Assembly: GCF_014645655.1 (NCBI RefSeq)
Contig: NZ_BMMD01000011.1
Span: 60,241-124,240 of the forward strand
Reading direction: 5' to 3'
Origin: Agromyces bauzanensis
GTDB lineage: Bacteria; Actinomycetota; Actinomycetes; Actinomycetales; Microbacteriaceae
Length of the DNA: 64,000 nt
The notes under the pieces were generated by a model that saw nothing but the letters and a program-made list of their open reading frames with translations, made no database searches and was not told where the DNA came from. Within the stretch, counting starts at the first letter, position 1; each line of letters opens with the position of its first letter. The translations under genes were made by a program, and so were the position numbers. Of this stretch, positions 35,972 through 43,818 are shown piece after piece.

Positions 35972-35985
35972 TAACCGGTTGGTTA
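35972..35985. promoter_or_regulatory. TetR-type operator between SDR and regulator
   Basis: TAACC-GGTT-GGTTA, a 5-bp inverted repeat that also contains the palindrome AACCGGTT, just upstream of the SDR start. A related half-site (aactaactggt) lies at about 36026-36036, close to the regulator's promoter. The divergent arrangement makes it the likely binding site of the TetR protein encoded at 36051. Confidence 0.6.
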
Positions 35986-36050
35986 CTTGGGATGTCCCAG
36001 TGTCGCACGACGCGGAGGAGAATGCAACTAACTGGTCATATACTGCTCGA

Positions 36051-36593
36051 ATGGCCAGAAACGCCGACGAGACCCGCGCCCGCATCCTCGGGGCCGCGAC
36101 CGCCGAGTTCTCGGCGCGCGGCATCGCCGGCGCGCGGGTCGATCGCATCGCCGACGCCGCCTCGTGCAACAAGGCGCTGCTCTACTCGTACTTCGGCAAC
36201 AAGGAGCAGCTGTTCGACGCCGTGTTCGCCGCCCTCGTCGCGCGACTCGTCGCCGAGCACCCGGTCGACGCCGAGCACCTCGACGAGTACGCCGGCGCCC
36301 TCGTCGAATCGTACCTCGCGAGCCCCGAGCTGGTGCGCCTGGCGCTGTGGGACCGCCTCGAGCGCGGCGGTTCCGGCATGCGCTCCCCCGACCTGCTGGC
36401 GACGGATGCCGCGAAGGTGACCGCCATCGCGGAGGCGCAGGCCTCCGGCGCGGTCTCGACGCGGTTCACCCCCGCGGAGTCCCTCGCGATCGTGACGGTG
36501 CTCGCGTCGATCCTGCCGCTCCTGCTCGACGACACCGCCGAGGCGCGCGTGCGCGAGGTGGTCACGTCGGCGGTCACGCGGCTGCTCGGCTGA
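36051..36593 (+). CDS. TetR/AcrR family regulator divergent from the SDR gene
   Basis: 180 residues from ATG 36051. HTH: ADETRARILGAATAEFSARG, ARVDRIADAASCNKALLYSYFGNKEQLFD. The ligand domain (TetR_C_17-like) contains YLASPELVRLALWDRLERG and FTPAESLAIVTVLASILPL. It probably represses the SDR gene and itself. A decayed toxin-antitoxin fragment begins right after its stop. Confidence 0.9.
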   Translation: MARNADETRARILGAATAEFSARGIAGARVDRIADAASCNKALLYSYFGNKEQLFDAVFAALVARLVAEHPVDAEHLDEYAGALVESYLASPELVRLALWDRLERGGSGMRSPDLLATDAAKVTAIAEAQASGAVSTRFTPAESLAIVTVLASILPLLLDDTAEARVREVVTSAVTRLLG

Positions 36594-36665
36594 TCGCGTC
36601 CGAGCGCGGCCGCAGCACCGGGGCCGAGGTCCGCGAGACCATCGACGCAGTCCGCGACCACACAC
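36594..36665 (+). pseudogene. FitA/VapB-like antitoxin fragment
   Basis: Codons following the TetR gene, in another frame, encode ASERGRSTGAEVRETIDAV, closely resembling the conserved middle of FitA-like ribbon-helix-helix antitoxins (GRSxEAEVRxIL). The start and the C-terminal toxin-binding tail are absent. It lies just before a PIN toxin fragment, as in intact vapBC/fitAB operons. Confidence 0.45.
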
Positions 36666-36686
36666 CGGCGACCCCGCTGGCCCTGC

Positions 36687-36875
36687 CGGATCGTCCTCAC
36701 CGGACTCCTCTTCGGCCTCGGCGCCCTGCCCGAGAGTGCACGGAAGCGCCGGCTCGCCGCCGCGCTCGACAGCTTGATGGCCCTGTTCCCCGGCCGGATC
36801 CTGCCCTTCGACCAGCGGGACATCCCGTGCTCCGCGTCTGCGCCGTTGAAACACATCGGGCGATCAGCCGGCTGA
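36687..36875 (+). pseudogene. VapC/FitB-like PIN toxin fragment
   Basis: A 63-codon frame (no start) encodes LTGLLFGLGALPESARKRRL and LAAALDSLMALFPGRILPFD, the second helix-to-strand part of a PIN-domain ribonuclease (the E/GxxxGLxxLPxxxR signature). The first Asp motif and the remaining active-site acidic residues are missing. Its end overlaps the 3' end of the giant glycosidase gene by 12 bases. Confidence 0.55.
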
Positions 36876-39800
36876 GGCCTCCGCTTCGACGACGTGCACC
36901 TCGACGCTGGCCCGCTGGCCGTTCACCACGACCTCGACGGTGCCGGTGCCGGGCGCGATCGCGTTCACCTCACCGGTGGCGGGGTTCAAGCGAAGCACGC
37001 CGGATGCCGCGACCGCGCGCTCGGCCGTGCCGACGCCGCCGTCCTCCACCGTGATGCCGTCGCCGCCCCAGATCGCGCTCATCGGCCAGCGCACCGGAAC
37101 GACCCGGCCGTCGTCCTGGGTGACCGTCGCCGAGATCGGCGCGGTCTCGCCCACGAGGAGCACCTCGGGCACGTCGAGCGCGATCGAGTCGACGCGTGCG
37201 TGCACCTCGGCCTGAAGCCAGCGAGTACGGTCCTCGACGATGCTCGCGGGCTGGGGGCCGACCTTGCCGTGCGACGGGTCGATGCCGAGCATCGTCCAGC
37301 CCGTGAAGCCGCCCGTCTCGGGCGTGCCGGCCGGAGCCTTGCCCGAGTTGCCGTTGATGAGCTGCGAGACGCCGTCGGTCGAAGTGGCGTGGAAGACACC
37401 GACGTGGGCGTTCACGACGGCAACCGACTTGCCGGTGTCGGCGCGGAACTGTGCGAGCGCCTCGGTGAAGGCCGCCGCTTCGTACCGGTCGCTGAGCTGG
37501 CTCGCCTTCGACGGCAGCGGGTCGTCGGCCGGGTGATGCGCGAACACCACGACTCCCGACTTCGACGCGTCGGCGGCGGCCGCGGCGAGCTCCTGCTCGA
37601 GGAACACGAGCTGGTCGCGGTCCGACAGCCGGAAGGATCCGGCGGACGAGTTCAGGGTGACCAATTGCGTACGCCCGAGGGCGATGCTGCGGGATGTCTC
37701 GCCGAATGCGGCCTCGAAGTTCGCGATCGGCCCGCCCATGATCTCGTGGTTGCCTGGCACGTACACGTACGGCAGGCGATCGCCGATCTCCTCGTCGAGG
37801 ATGCGCTTCGCGAAGGCGATGTCGGCCTCGCTCGCCTCGTCGACGAAGTCGCCGTCGATGACGAGCAGGTCGGGCTCGGCGGCGAGAATCTCGCGCAGCG
37901 TGCGCCGCGCTCCCGCGACCTGCCCGCTCTCGGGCGAACGGGCGACGAACTGCGAGTCGCTCATGACCGCGACCAGCTGCGGCCGATCCTCCACCGTGCC
38001 GTTCGTCGTGATGACCGGGTCGTACACGACGGGAGCGGCCGGCTGCGCGACATCCGGAGCGACGATCGACTCCAGTCCGGCGATCTCGACGTGGCCGTGG
38101 TACTGCACCGCGGAGCGGATCTCGAGCATGCGGATGCGCTGCAGGTGCAGCGGGTACGGCGTGCCGGCGGGCACCGCGAAGCGCGCCTGCCGCCAGCCCG
38201 TCCAAGTCACGTTCGGCCCGTCGAGGTTGATCGTGGTGCCGGCGCCGTTCTTCATCTGGATCCGCGGCCAGACGCCGCTGCCGTCGCCGTTGATCCAGAG
38301 GGTGAGGGCCTGCGGCTGGCCATCGAGCCTGCGGCCGAGGCTGCCCGGGGTCGACATCTCGGGCACGACGGCGTAGTAGCCGCGGGTTCCGGTGCTCTTG
38401 GTGAAGTCGTAGTCGAGCGCGAGCGCGGGCACTCCGTCGGGTCCGGTGGCGGGCGTCAGGGTTCCGGTGGCCCGGTCGGATGCCGCGGTCCACTCGCTGC
38501 CGTCGGCGAAGTCGGCGACCGTCAACGAGCGATGGCCGATCGTCACCGCGACATCCACGCTGCGCCCGTCGGCGGTGAACGTCACGGTGGCGGAGCCGCT
38601 CTCGACGGTCGGGGTGATGACGAAGGCATCGCGGCCATCGGCGGTCACGGTGACGTCGGCACCGCTCTCGACCGAGACATCCGCGGTCTCGATGGGGGCC
38701 GTGAACCCGTCGGCATCGAGGCCGGTCACCGTCAGCCGCGCGGTCTGGCCGGGGTCGGGCAGGGCGACGACGGTGGTGCTGGGCCGGATGCGCCGCAGCT
38801 CCCCGAGCACGCGGATGCTCGCGTCATCCATGAGGCCGCCGACCCGGAAGTCGACGCGGCTCTCGCCGGTGCGGACTCCGCGTAGCACCGCGGTGGCCCC
38901 GTCGATCGGCTCGACGGCGAGGCCAGGGAGGGCTCGGAACTCACCCTCGACCGGCACGCCGGTGAGGTTCGCGTCGAGGCCGATCGCGCTGACCGTTCGG
39001 CCGAGGCGAGGGAACACCGCGTCGGCGTCGGCGGCGTCGATCGCGGGTGCCACCGCGACATCCGTCACTTCGCCCCCCGGTGCCGTCGAGAAGAACGCGA
39101 GGCTGTTGGCGACGACGCGCTCATTGCCGTCGGAGGGCCGATTGACGATCTCGGCCTCGAAGGTGCCGGGGCGGCGGGCGGCGAGCGTGGTGGAGCCGCC
39201 CCCGTCGAGGTTCACCGCGTTGTGCACGCCGAGGTCGTGCATGAGGTCGCCGAGCTCCTGGATCGTCATGCCGCGGCTGTCGCCGGCGCGTCCGTCGATG
39301 GAGACGACGGTGATCTCGGTGCCGTCGCGATTCACCCCGACCGCCGTGCGGGCGGCCTCGATCTGGTCGTCGGGTGTCTGCACGCCGTCGACGATCATGC
39401 GCTGGGCGCCGCTGACGGCGAGGTCGACGTCCTCGTTCACGCCGACGGTCACGTCGACGGCCTGGCCGACCCGGAGCGCCGCGAGCGTCGCCGCCGCTCC
39501 ATCGCGCGCGACGAGCACGCCGGTGCCGTCGGCGATCGCGGCGGGCGCCATGACGGCTTCCCGGTCGGTGGTGACCGACTGCACCACGCCGTCGGCGACG
39601 ACGACCATGGCGACGGATGCCGCGAGCGAACCCGGTCCGCCCAGCGGGCGGCTGAGCGGGTGCGTGCCCCACGCCGCCGTGTACCAGCCGATCGAGTCGA
39701 CCGACAGCCCCGGCGTGTTGACGCCGCGGATCGGGGTCTCGACGCCGTCGACCGTGAGCACGCCCTCGACCATGAGCTCCTGCACGGCAGCGAGGCCGTC

Positions 39801-40304
39801 GGTCATCGTGAAGGCCTGGCGGGGCGCGCTGCTCGCGGTGCGCAGCCCGTTGCTTGCCGACACGTTTGTGCCGACCGGTGCGCCCGACGCGTTCAAGTCG
39901 AAGTAGTCGCCGTTGATCGCGGCGACCGCGCCGGTGCCGTCGATCTGCTGCGACACCGTGGCGCCGCCCGTGACCGTGCCCGAATCGAGCACGTCGAGCT
40001 CGAGCGTGGGCGTGGTGAGGTCGGCGCGCATCACGTGGCCGGTCACCCATCCGGCGGGCTGCAGCCGGCGGAAGTCGGTGAGCACGAGCCCCGGGGCGAG
40101 CGTCTCGGTCTCTGCGGTGAGCAGCGACGAGTCGCCGCCGCCGAGGTCGAGGCCGCCGGCGTCGGGGGCGGCGACCGCCGGCGACGCCTGACGCGCATCG
40201 TCGACGGCGATGCCGCCGGCCGCGATGGCGGCGGCGAGCGCGATGACGAGGACGCGTCGACGACGCTGCCCTCCGATTCCTGGGCTGGTGGGCAGTGGTG
40301 ACAT
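36864..40304 (-). CDS. Secreted phosphodiester glycosidase (NAGPA) plus metallophosphoesterase, 1146 aa
   Basis: Start ATG 40304; the upstream in-frame extension has no protein character. Signal segment RRRRVLVIALAAAIAAGGIA (residues 14-33). The NAGPA/DUF2233-like domain spans about 75-390, with AINGDYFDLN at 129-138 and NLDGGGSTTLAA at about 364-375, the active-site region of N-acetylglucosamine-1-phosphodiester glycosidases. Several Ig-like beta domains follow (about 400-770). A calcineurin-like phosphoesterase comes next: AVMSDSQF (about 782), LLVIDGDFVDEAS, YVPGNHEIMGG (about 850), VFAHHPADD (about 920), NAHVGVFHAT (about 968). A BIG2-type domain ends the protein. It probably removes and cleaves phosphodiester-linked sugars outside the cell. 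Confidence 0.88.
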   Translation of the reverse strand: MSPLPTSPGIGGQRRRRVLVIALAAAIAAGGIAVDDARQASPAVAAPDAGGLDLGGGDSSLLTAETETLAPGLVLTDFRRLQPAGWVTGHVMRADLTTPTLELDVLDSGTVTGGATVSQQIDGTGAVAAINGDYFDLNASGAPVGTNVSASNGLRTASSAPRQAFTMTDGLAAVQELMVEGVLTVDGVETPIRGVNTPGLSVDSIGWYTAAWGTHPLSRPLGGPGSLAASVAMVVVADGVVQSVTTDREAVMAPAAIADGTGVLVARDGAAATLAALRVGQAVDVTVGVNEDVDLAVSGAQRMIVDGVQTPDDQIEAARTAVGVNRDGTEITVVSIDGRAGDSRGMTIQELGDLMHDLGVHNAVNLDGGGSTTLAARRPGTFEAEIVNRPSDGNERVVANSLAFFSTAPGGEVTDVAVAPAIDAADADAVFPRLGRTVSAIGLDANLTGVPVEGEFRALPGLAVEPIDGATAVLRGVRTGESRVDFRVGGLMDDASIRVLGELRRIRPSTTVVALPDPGQTARLTVTGLDADGFTAPIETADVSVESGADVTVTADGRDAFVITPTVESGSATVTFTADGRSVDVAVTIGHRSLTVADFADGSEWTAASDRATGTLTPATGPDGVPALALDYDFTKSTGTRGYYAVVPEMSTPGSLGRRLDGQPQALTLWINGDGSGVWPRIQMKNGAGTTINLDGPNVTWTGWRQARFAVPAGTPYPLHLQRIRMLEIRSAVQYHGHVEIAGLESIVAPDVAQPAAPVVYDPVITTNGTVEDRPQLVAVMSDSQFVARSPESGQVAGARRTLREILAAEPDLLVIDGDFVDEASEADIAFAKRILDEEIGDRLPYVYVPGNHEIMGGPIANFEAAFGETSRSIALGRTQLVTLNSSAGSFRLSDRDQLVFLEQELAAAAADASKSGVVVFAHHPADDPLPSKASQLSDRYEAAAFTEALAQFRADTGKSVAVVNAHVGVFHATSTDGVSQLINGNSGKAPAGTPETGGFTGWTMLGIDPSHGKVGPQPASIVEDRTRWLQAEVHARVDSIALDVPEVLLVGETAPISATVTQDDGRVVPVRWPMSAIWGGDGITVEDGGVGTAERAVAASGVLRLNPATGEVNAIAPGTGTVEVVVNGQRASVEVHVVEAEASAG

Positions 40305-40677
40305 GACGAAGTACCTCGCGGGTCTCGTTCCAGGTGCTGCGCGTTTGCGGCGTCGGCAACGATATGCAGGCACGAGAGCCGCGAGTCGTCGCCGAGCGGT
40401 CGTACGGGTTGCCGCCCGGTGAACAACGGATGCCTCGCCCGCCGGCGCACTGGGTCGCCGAGCTCCCCGACCGGTCGCCGCCGACTCGGTCGTGAACCGG
40501 CTCGCGAACAACGCGAGAACGATCGACTCGGCCAAATCGCGGCGGCCCGGTCACCCAGACCGGGCCGCTACCGCCTCCCCAGAACGCTGCAAACCAACTA
40601 CCCGGACTCGCGCTGCCGAGAAGCGCCAAGCGCCACGGGGCTCCGAACCACACCGGTACTTCGGTACCGCGTTCCGG
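40305..40677. other. Upstream region of the giant glycosidase gene
   Basis: This 373-base stretch should hold the promoter of the 1146-aa protein gene. I see no convincing gene, terminator or clear -10/-35 pair; the open frames are shadows. The part nearest the Clp remnant (to about 40551) continues that remnant's frame without family similarity. Confidence 0.4.
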
Positions 40678-40902
40678 GACGCCTCTGCCGCCTGCTCGAG
40701 CGACACCGTGGCGTTCGGCACGGATGCCACGACGAACTCGCCGCCCGCGGCATCCACTCGCACGCCCTCGCCGTCGCCGAGCGCGCCGCTCACGAACAGG
40801 TCGCTGATGCGGTCGTCGATCTCGCGCCGGATCACGCGGCGCAGTGGGCGGGCACCGTACTCGGGCTCGTAGCCGCGCTCCGCGAGGAGGACCGGGCCCG
40901 CA
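40678..40902 (-). pseudogene. Detached C-terminal fragment of a ClpC-like ATPase
   Basis: The frame reads [57 protein letters not shown], almost the same as the last 75 residues of the intact ClpC-like protein encoded at 52722-55334 ([19 protein letters not shown]). Only the end of the second AAA+ small domain is present, with no ATPase core. It reads on after the homologous end to a distant stop, so the natural 3' end is lost too. Confidence 0.8.
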
Positions 40903-40946
40903 CCCCCGATGGGACCGACACGCAGGCGCGGCCGGACTCGGAAGGC

Positions 40947-41267
40947 TCAGCTCACGGTTGCGCGCTGCACCGACGAGAGCGCCTTGATGCCGTGCACGAT
41001 GCCGCCGCCCGCACGAAGCGCCGCGGTGATGTAGGTGGTCTCCGCAAGCTCCTCCTCGGTGGCGCCGTGGTCGACAGCCGCGCGGGCATGGCCCTTCAGG
41101 CAGGCGTCGCACTGGGTGGTGAGGGCGACACCGAGTGCGATCAGCTCACGGTACTTACGGGGAATCTCTCCCGGCTCCGAGAAGACGGCCGCGTCGAAGG
41201 CGACGAATGCCGCCCCCATTCCGCCTGCAAGTTCGCCGAGGGGTGCCGGATGCGTGTGCTCAGCCAT
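40947..41267 (-). CDS. Carboxymuconolactone decarboxylase/AhpD-family protein
   Basis: 106 residues. All-helical, with the AhpD-like redox motif CDACLKGH (CxxC followed by His) near residue 55 and the flanking IPRKYRELIALGVALTTQ and AALRAGGGIVHGIKAL helices. Such proteins act in peroxide or alkylhydroperoxide defence, or as gamma-carboxymuconolactone decarboxylases. Last gene of the minus-strand peptide-utilisation operon, 47 bases after the first amidohydrolase; an antioxidant side role there is speculation. Confidence 0.85.
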   Translation of the reverse strand: MAEHTHPAPLGELAGGMGAAFVAFDAAVFSEPGEIPRKYRELIALGVALTTQCDACLKGHARAAVDHGATEEELAETTYITAALRAGGGIVHGIKALSSVQRATVS

Positions 41268-41314
41268 GTGTCTCGTTCTACTTTGCGGTGCCCGGTCGGT
41301 GGTCGTGGCCGCGG

Positions 41315-42565
41315 TCAGTGGTCGTGGGCGAGCGCGGCAGGCCCCGCCACGGTGCGCGACGGCAGCGCCTCGAGGTCCGGATACGGGTCGGGTGAGAACG
41401 GCACGCCGAATGCCACGACCAGCATCGGCCGCCCCAGGCAGGCGAGATCGACGGCGGGGTCGCCCGCGACGCCGATGAGGTCGGCCGCCATGCCCGGCTG
41501 CAGCACGCCCGTGATGTCATCGAGACCCATCGAGCGGGAGGACACGGCCGTCGCGGCGAGCAGGACGTCCTCGATCGGCATGCCCATGGCGGAGAGCACC
41601 TCGAGCCCGGCGGAATACGCGTGGTGCGGCGCGAGGTCGATGCCCGCGTCGGTGCCGGTCACGATCGGGACGCCCCGCTGACGAAGCTCGCGCACGACCA
41701 TGGCGAGGTGATCGACGAACCCACCGGAGTCGCCGCGCAACATCTGCCATGCGAGCACGTTGAGGGTGAACGAGACGTAGACGCCGCGCTCCGCGATCTC
41801 ATCGGCGACCTGCGCGTCGAAGCCCAGACTGCCATCGGATGCCACGAACGTGCAGTGCTCGAGGGCGTCGATCCCGGCGCGCACCGCGTGGCGGATGCCT
41901 TGGATGCCGTGAGCATGGGCGACGGCCTTCTTGCCGAGCCGGTGCGCGTCATCGATGGCGAGCCTGAGCTCGTCCTCGCGGTACTGCGCGAACCAGGGCG
42001 CGCTGCCTTTCGTCATGAAGCCGCCGGTCGACATGATCTTGATCGAGTCGACGTCGTGCTCGTGGTGCCGGCGCACAGCCGTGCGCAGCTCGTAGCCGCC
42101 GTCGGCCTCCCCACCCATGAACCAGCAGTGCCCGCCCGTCGGGGTCAGCGGAGCCCCGGAGACGATCATTCGCGGGCCTCGCGCGTCGCCGCGCACGATG
42201 GCGTCGCGCACGACGACGTCGAGGTATCCACGCGCACCGAGGTCCCGGGCGGTCGTGACGCCAGCGCTCAGCAACTCGCGTGCGTTGCGCAGCATGAGTA
42301 CCAGCTGCTCGGGATCGGACTCGGCGTTCATCCGATCGACCGGCGCCGGGCCGCCGTCGAATCCCAGGTGCACGTGGGTGTCGATCAGTCCGGGCATGAT
42401 CGTGCCGTCGACGTGGCGGCGCGGGGCATCACGGTGGGCCTGCGGCAGGTCCGCGAGGGGGCCGACCCAGGCGATCAGCCCCTCGTCGTCCACGACCACG
42501 CACGCCGCGTCGATCGTGCCGGCCTCGGTGTGCGTCCGAACGCGGGTGGCGGTGTAGACGATCAT
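41315..42565 (-). CDS. Amidohydrolase (M38, imidazolonepropionase/prolidase-like), copy A
   Basis: 416 residues. Metal-dependent amidohydrolase motifs: the HxH pair H64/H66 in LIDTHVHLGFDGG, the bridging Lys in SIKIMSTGGFM, HAHGIQGI and EHCTFV histidines, and the catalytic Asp in TGTDAGIDLAPH. This set matches the M38 metallopeptidase/N-acyl amino acid amidohydrolase branch (Xaa-Arg, Xaa-Pro or N-acyl-amino acid hydrolysis). It overlaps the second amidohydrolase gene by ATGA and shares an operon with a peptide ABC importer, so it probably acts on the imported substrate. Confidence 0.88.
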   Translation of the reverse strand: MIVYTATRVRTHTEAGTIDAACVVVDDEGLIAWVGPLADLPQAHRDAPRRHVDGTIMPGLIDTHVHLGFDGGPAPVDRMNAESDPEQLVLMLRNARELLSAGVTTARDLGARGYLDVVVRDAIVRGDARGPRMIVSGAPLTPTGGHCWFMGGEADGGYELRTAVRRHHEHDVDSIKIMSTGGFMTKGSAPWFAQYREDELRLAIDDAHRLGKKAVAHAHGIQGIRHAVRAGIDALEHCTFVASDGSLGFDAQVADEIAERGVYVSFTLNVLAWQMLRGDSGGFVDHLAMVVRELRQRGVPIVTGTDAGIDLAPHHAYSAGLEVLSAMGMPIEDVLLAATAVSSRSMGLDDITGVLQPGMAADLIGVAGDPAVDLACLGRPMLVVAFGVPFSPDPYPDLEALPSRTVAGPAALAHDH

Positions 42566-43818
42566 CGGGCGCCTTCCTTCTCGCCGGCAGTCATGGAGTC
42601 CCGGGCGCGCACGTAGTCGGGATCGGGATCGGGGACATCGAGCGGATCAGGCGCGAACTCCTCGCCGCGGGCCAACACGAGCCGCAGTCGACGCAGGGCC
42701 GAGACGTCGGCGAGCGGGTCGCCGTCGGCGACGACCAGGTCGGCTGACGCGCCCGTGCGAAGCTCTCCGGTCTCGCCGGCGACACCGAGTGCCTCTGCGG
42801 CAAGCGAGGTGGCGCCGACGAGCACCCGCTCGATGGGCACGCCGAGGATCACGGATGTCTCGAGCCCGCCGACGTAGTTGCGGTGCGGAACGCCGTCGAT
42901 GCCCGCGTCGTTGCCCGCGATGAGCTTCACGCCTCGCTCGTGCATCAGCCGCACGGGCGGCTGGAACTCGGGGTTGTCGCGCATCATGGCGGGCAGGTTC
43001 CAGGTGGCCGTCGCGCAGACGTGGATGCCACTGGCCACGATCTCGTCGATGACCGAGAGGTCGGGCGCGATGCGCGTCCCCTCGGATACGAACGTGCAGT
43101 GCTCGATCGTGTCGACGCCCGCAGAGACGGCGCGCTCGATGCCCTCGACACCGTGGGCGTGCGCGGCCACCTTCTTGCCGAGCCGATGTGCCTCGTCGAC
43201 GATGGCCGACATCTCCTCGAGCGAGAACTGCGCGAACCACGGGGCACTCTTCGCGGTCATGAACCCGCCGGTCGCGTTGACCTTGATCAGGTCGACGCCC
43301 GCCTTGTGCTGCGTGCGCACGAGCTTGCGCAGTTCGTCGGGCGAGTCGGCGCGTGCGTGGTTCTGCCACGTGTGCCCCCCTGTCGTGGTGATCTGCGCAC
43401 CGGCGACCAGGATGCGCGGCCCTCTCACGACGCCCTCGTCGACGAGGTCGCGCACCTCCACGCTCAGGTTGTCGCGCGCACCGAGGTCCCGCACAGTCGT
43501 GACCCCCGCGCTCAGCAACTCGCGCGCCGAGGCGATCATGACACCCACGAGGCTCGGCGCCGAGCGTGCGAAGGAGCGGCGCTTCGTCCCCTCGCCGCCG
43601 TCGTACGACAGGTGGGCGTGCGACTCGATCAGTCCGGGCAGGATCGTGCCTCCGGCGAAGTGGCGTGTCGGGGCATCCGCATGGCTTATGGGCAGTTCCG
43701 CTGCCGGCCCGACCCACGCGATCCGGTCGCCGTCGACGACGACCGCGCCGTCGGCGATGCGCGATCCCTCCGTGCCGAGCCACACAGTGTCGGCGGTGTA
43801 CACGTGCGCGTCGGTCAT
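42562..43818 (-). CDS. Amidohydrolase (M38, imidazolonepropionase/prolidase-like), copy B
   Basis: 418 residues with the same motif order as its neighbour: H67/H69 in LIESHAHLSYDGG, Lys in LIKVNATGGFM, HAHGVEGI, EHCTFVSEGT, and Asp in AGNDAGIDGVPH. The two paralogues share an MxTKSAPWFAQ-type segment and most core motifs, so they arose by duplication and may divide substrates. Its stop overlaps copy A's start and its start overlaps the ABC ATPase stop (ATGA at both joints), a strict operon. Confidence 0.88.
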   Translation of the reverse strand: MTDAHVYTADTVWLGTEGSRIADGAVVVDGDRIAWVGPAAELPISHADAPTRHFAGGTILPGLIESHAHLSYDGGEGTKRRSFARSAPSLVGVMIASARELLSAGVTTVRDLGARDNLSVEVRDLVDEGVVRGPRILVAGAQITTTGGHTWQNHARADSPDELRKLVRTQHKAGVDLIKVNATGGFMTAKSAPWFAQFSLEEMSAIVDEAHRLGKKVAAHAHGVEGIERAVSAGVDTIEHCTFVSEGTRIAPDLSVIDEIVASGIHVCATATWNLPAMMRDNPEFQPPVRLMHERGVKLIAGNDAGIDGVPHRNYVGGLETSVILGVPIERVLVGATSLAAEALGVAGETGELRTGASADLVVADGDPLADVSALRRLRLVLARGEEFAPDPLDVPDPDPDYVRARDSMTAGEKEGAR

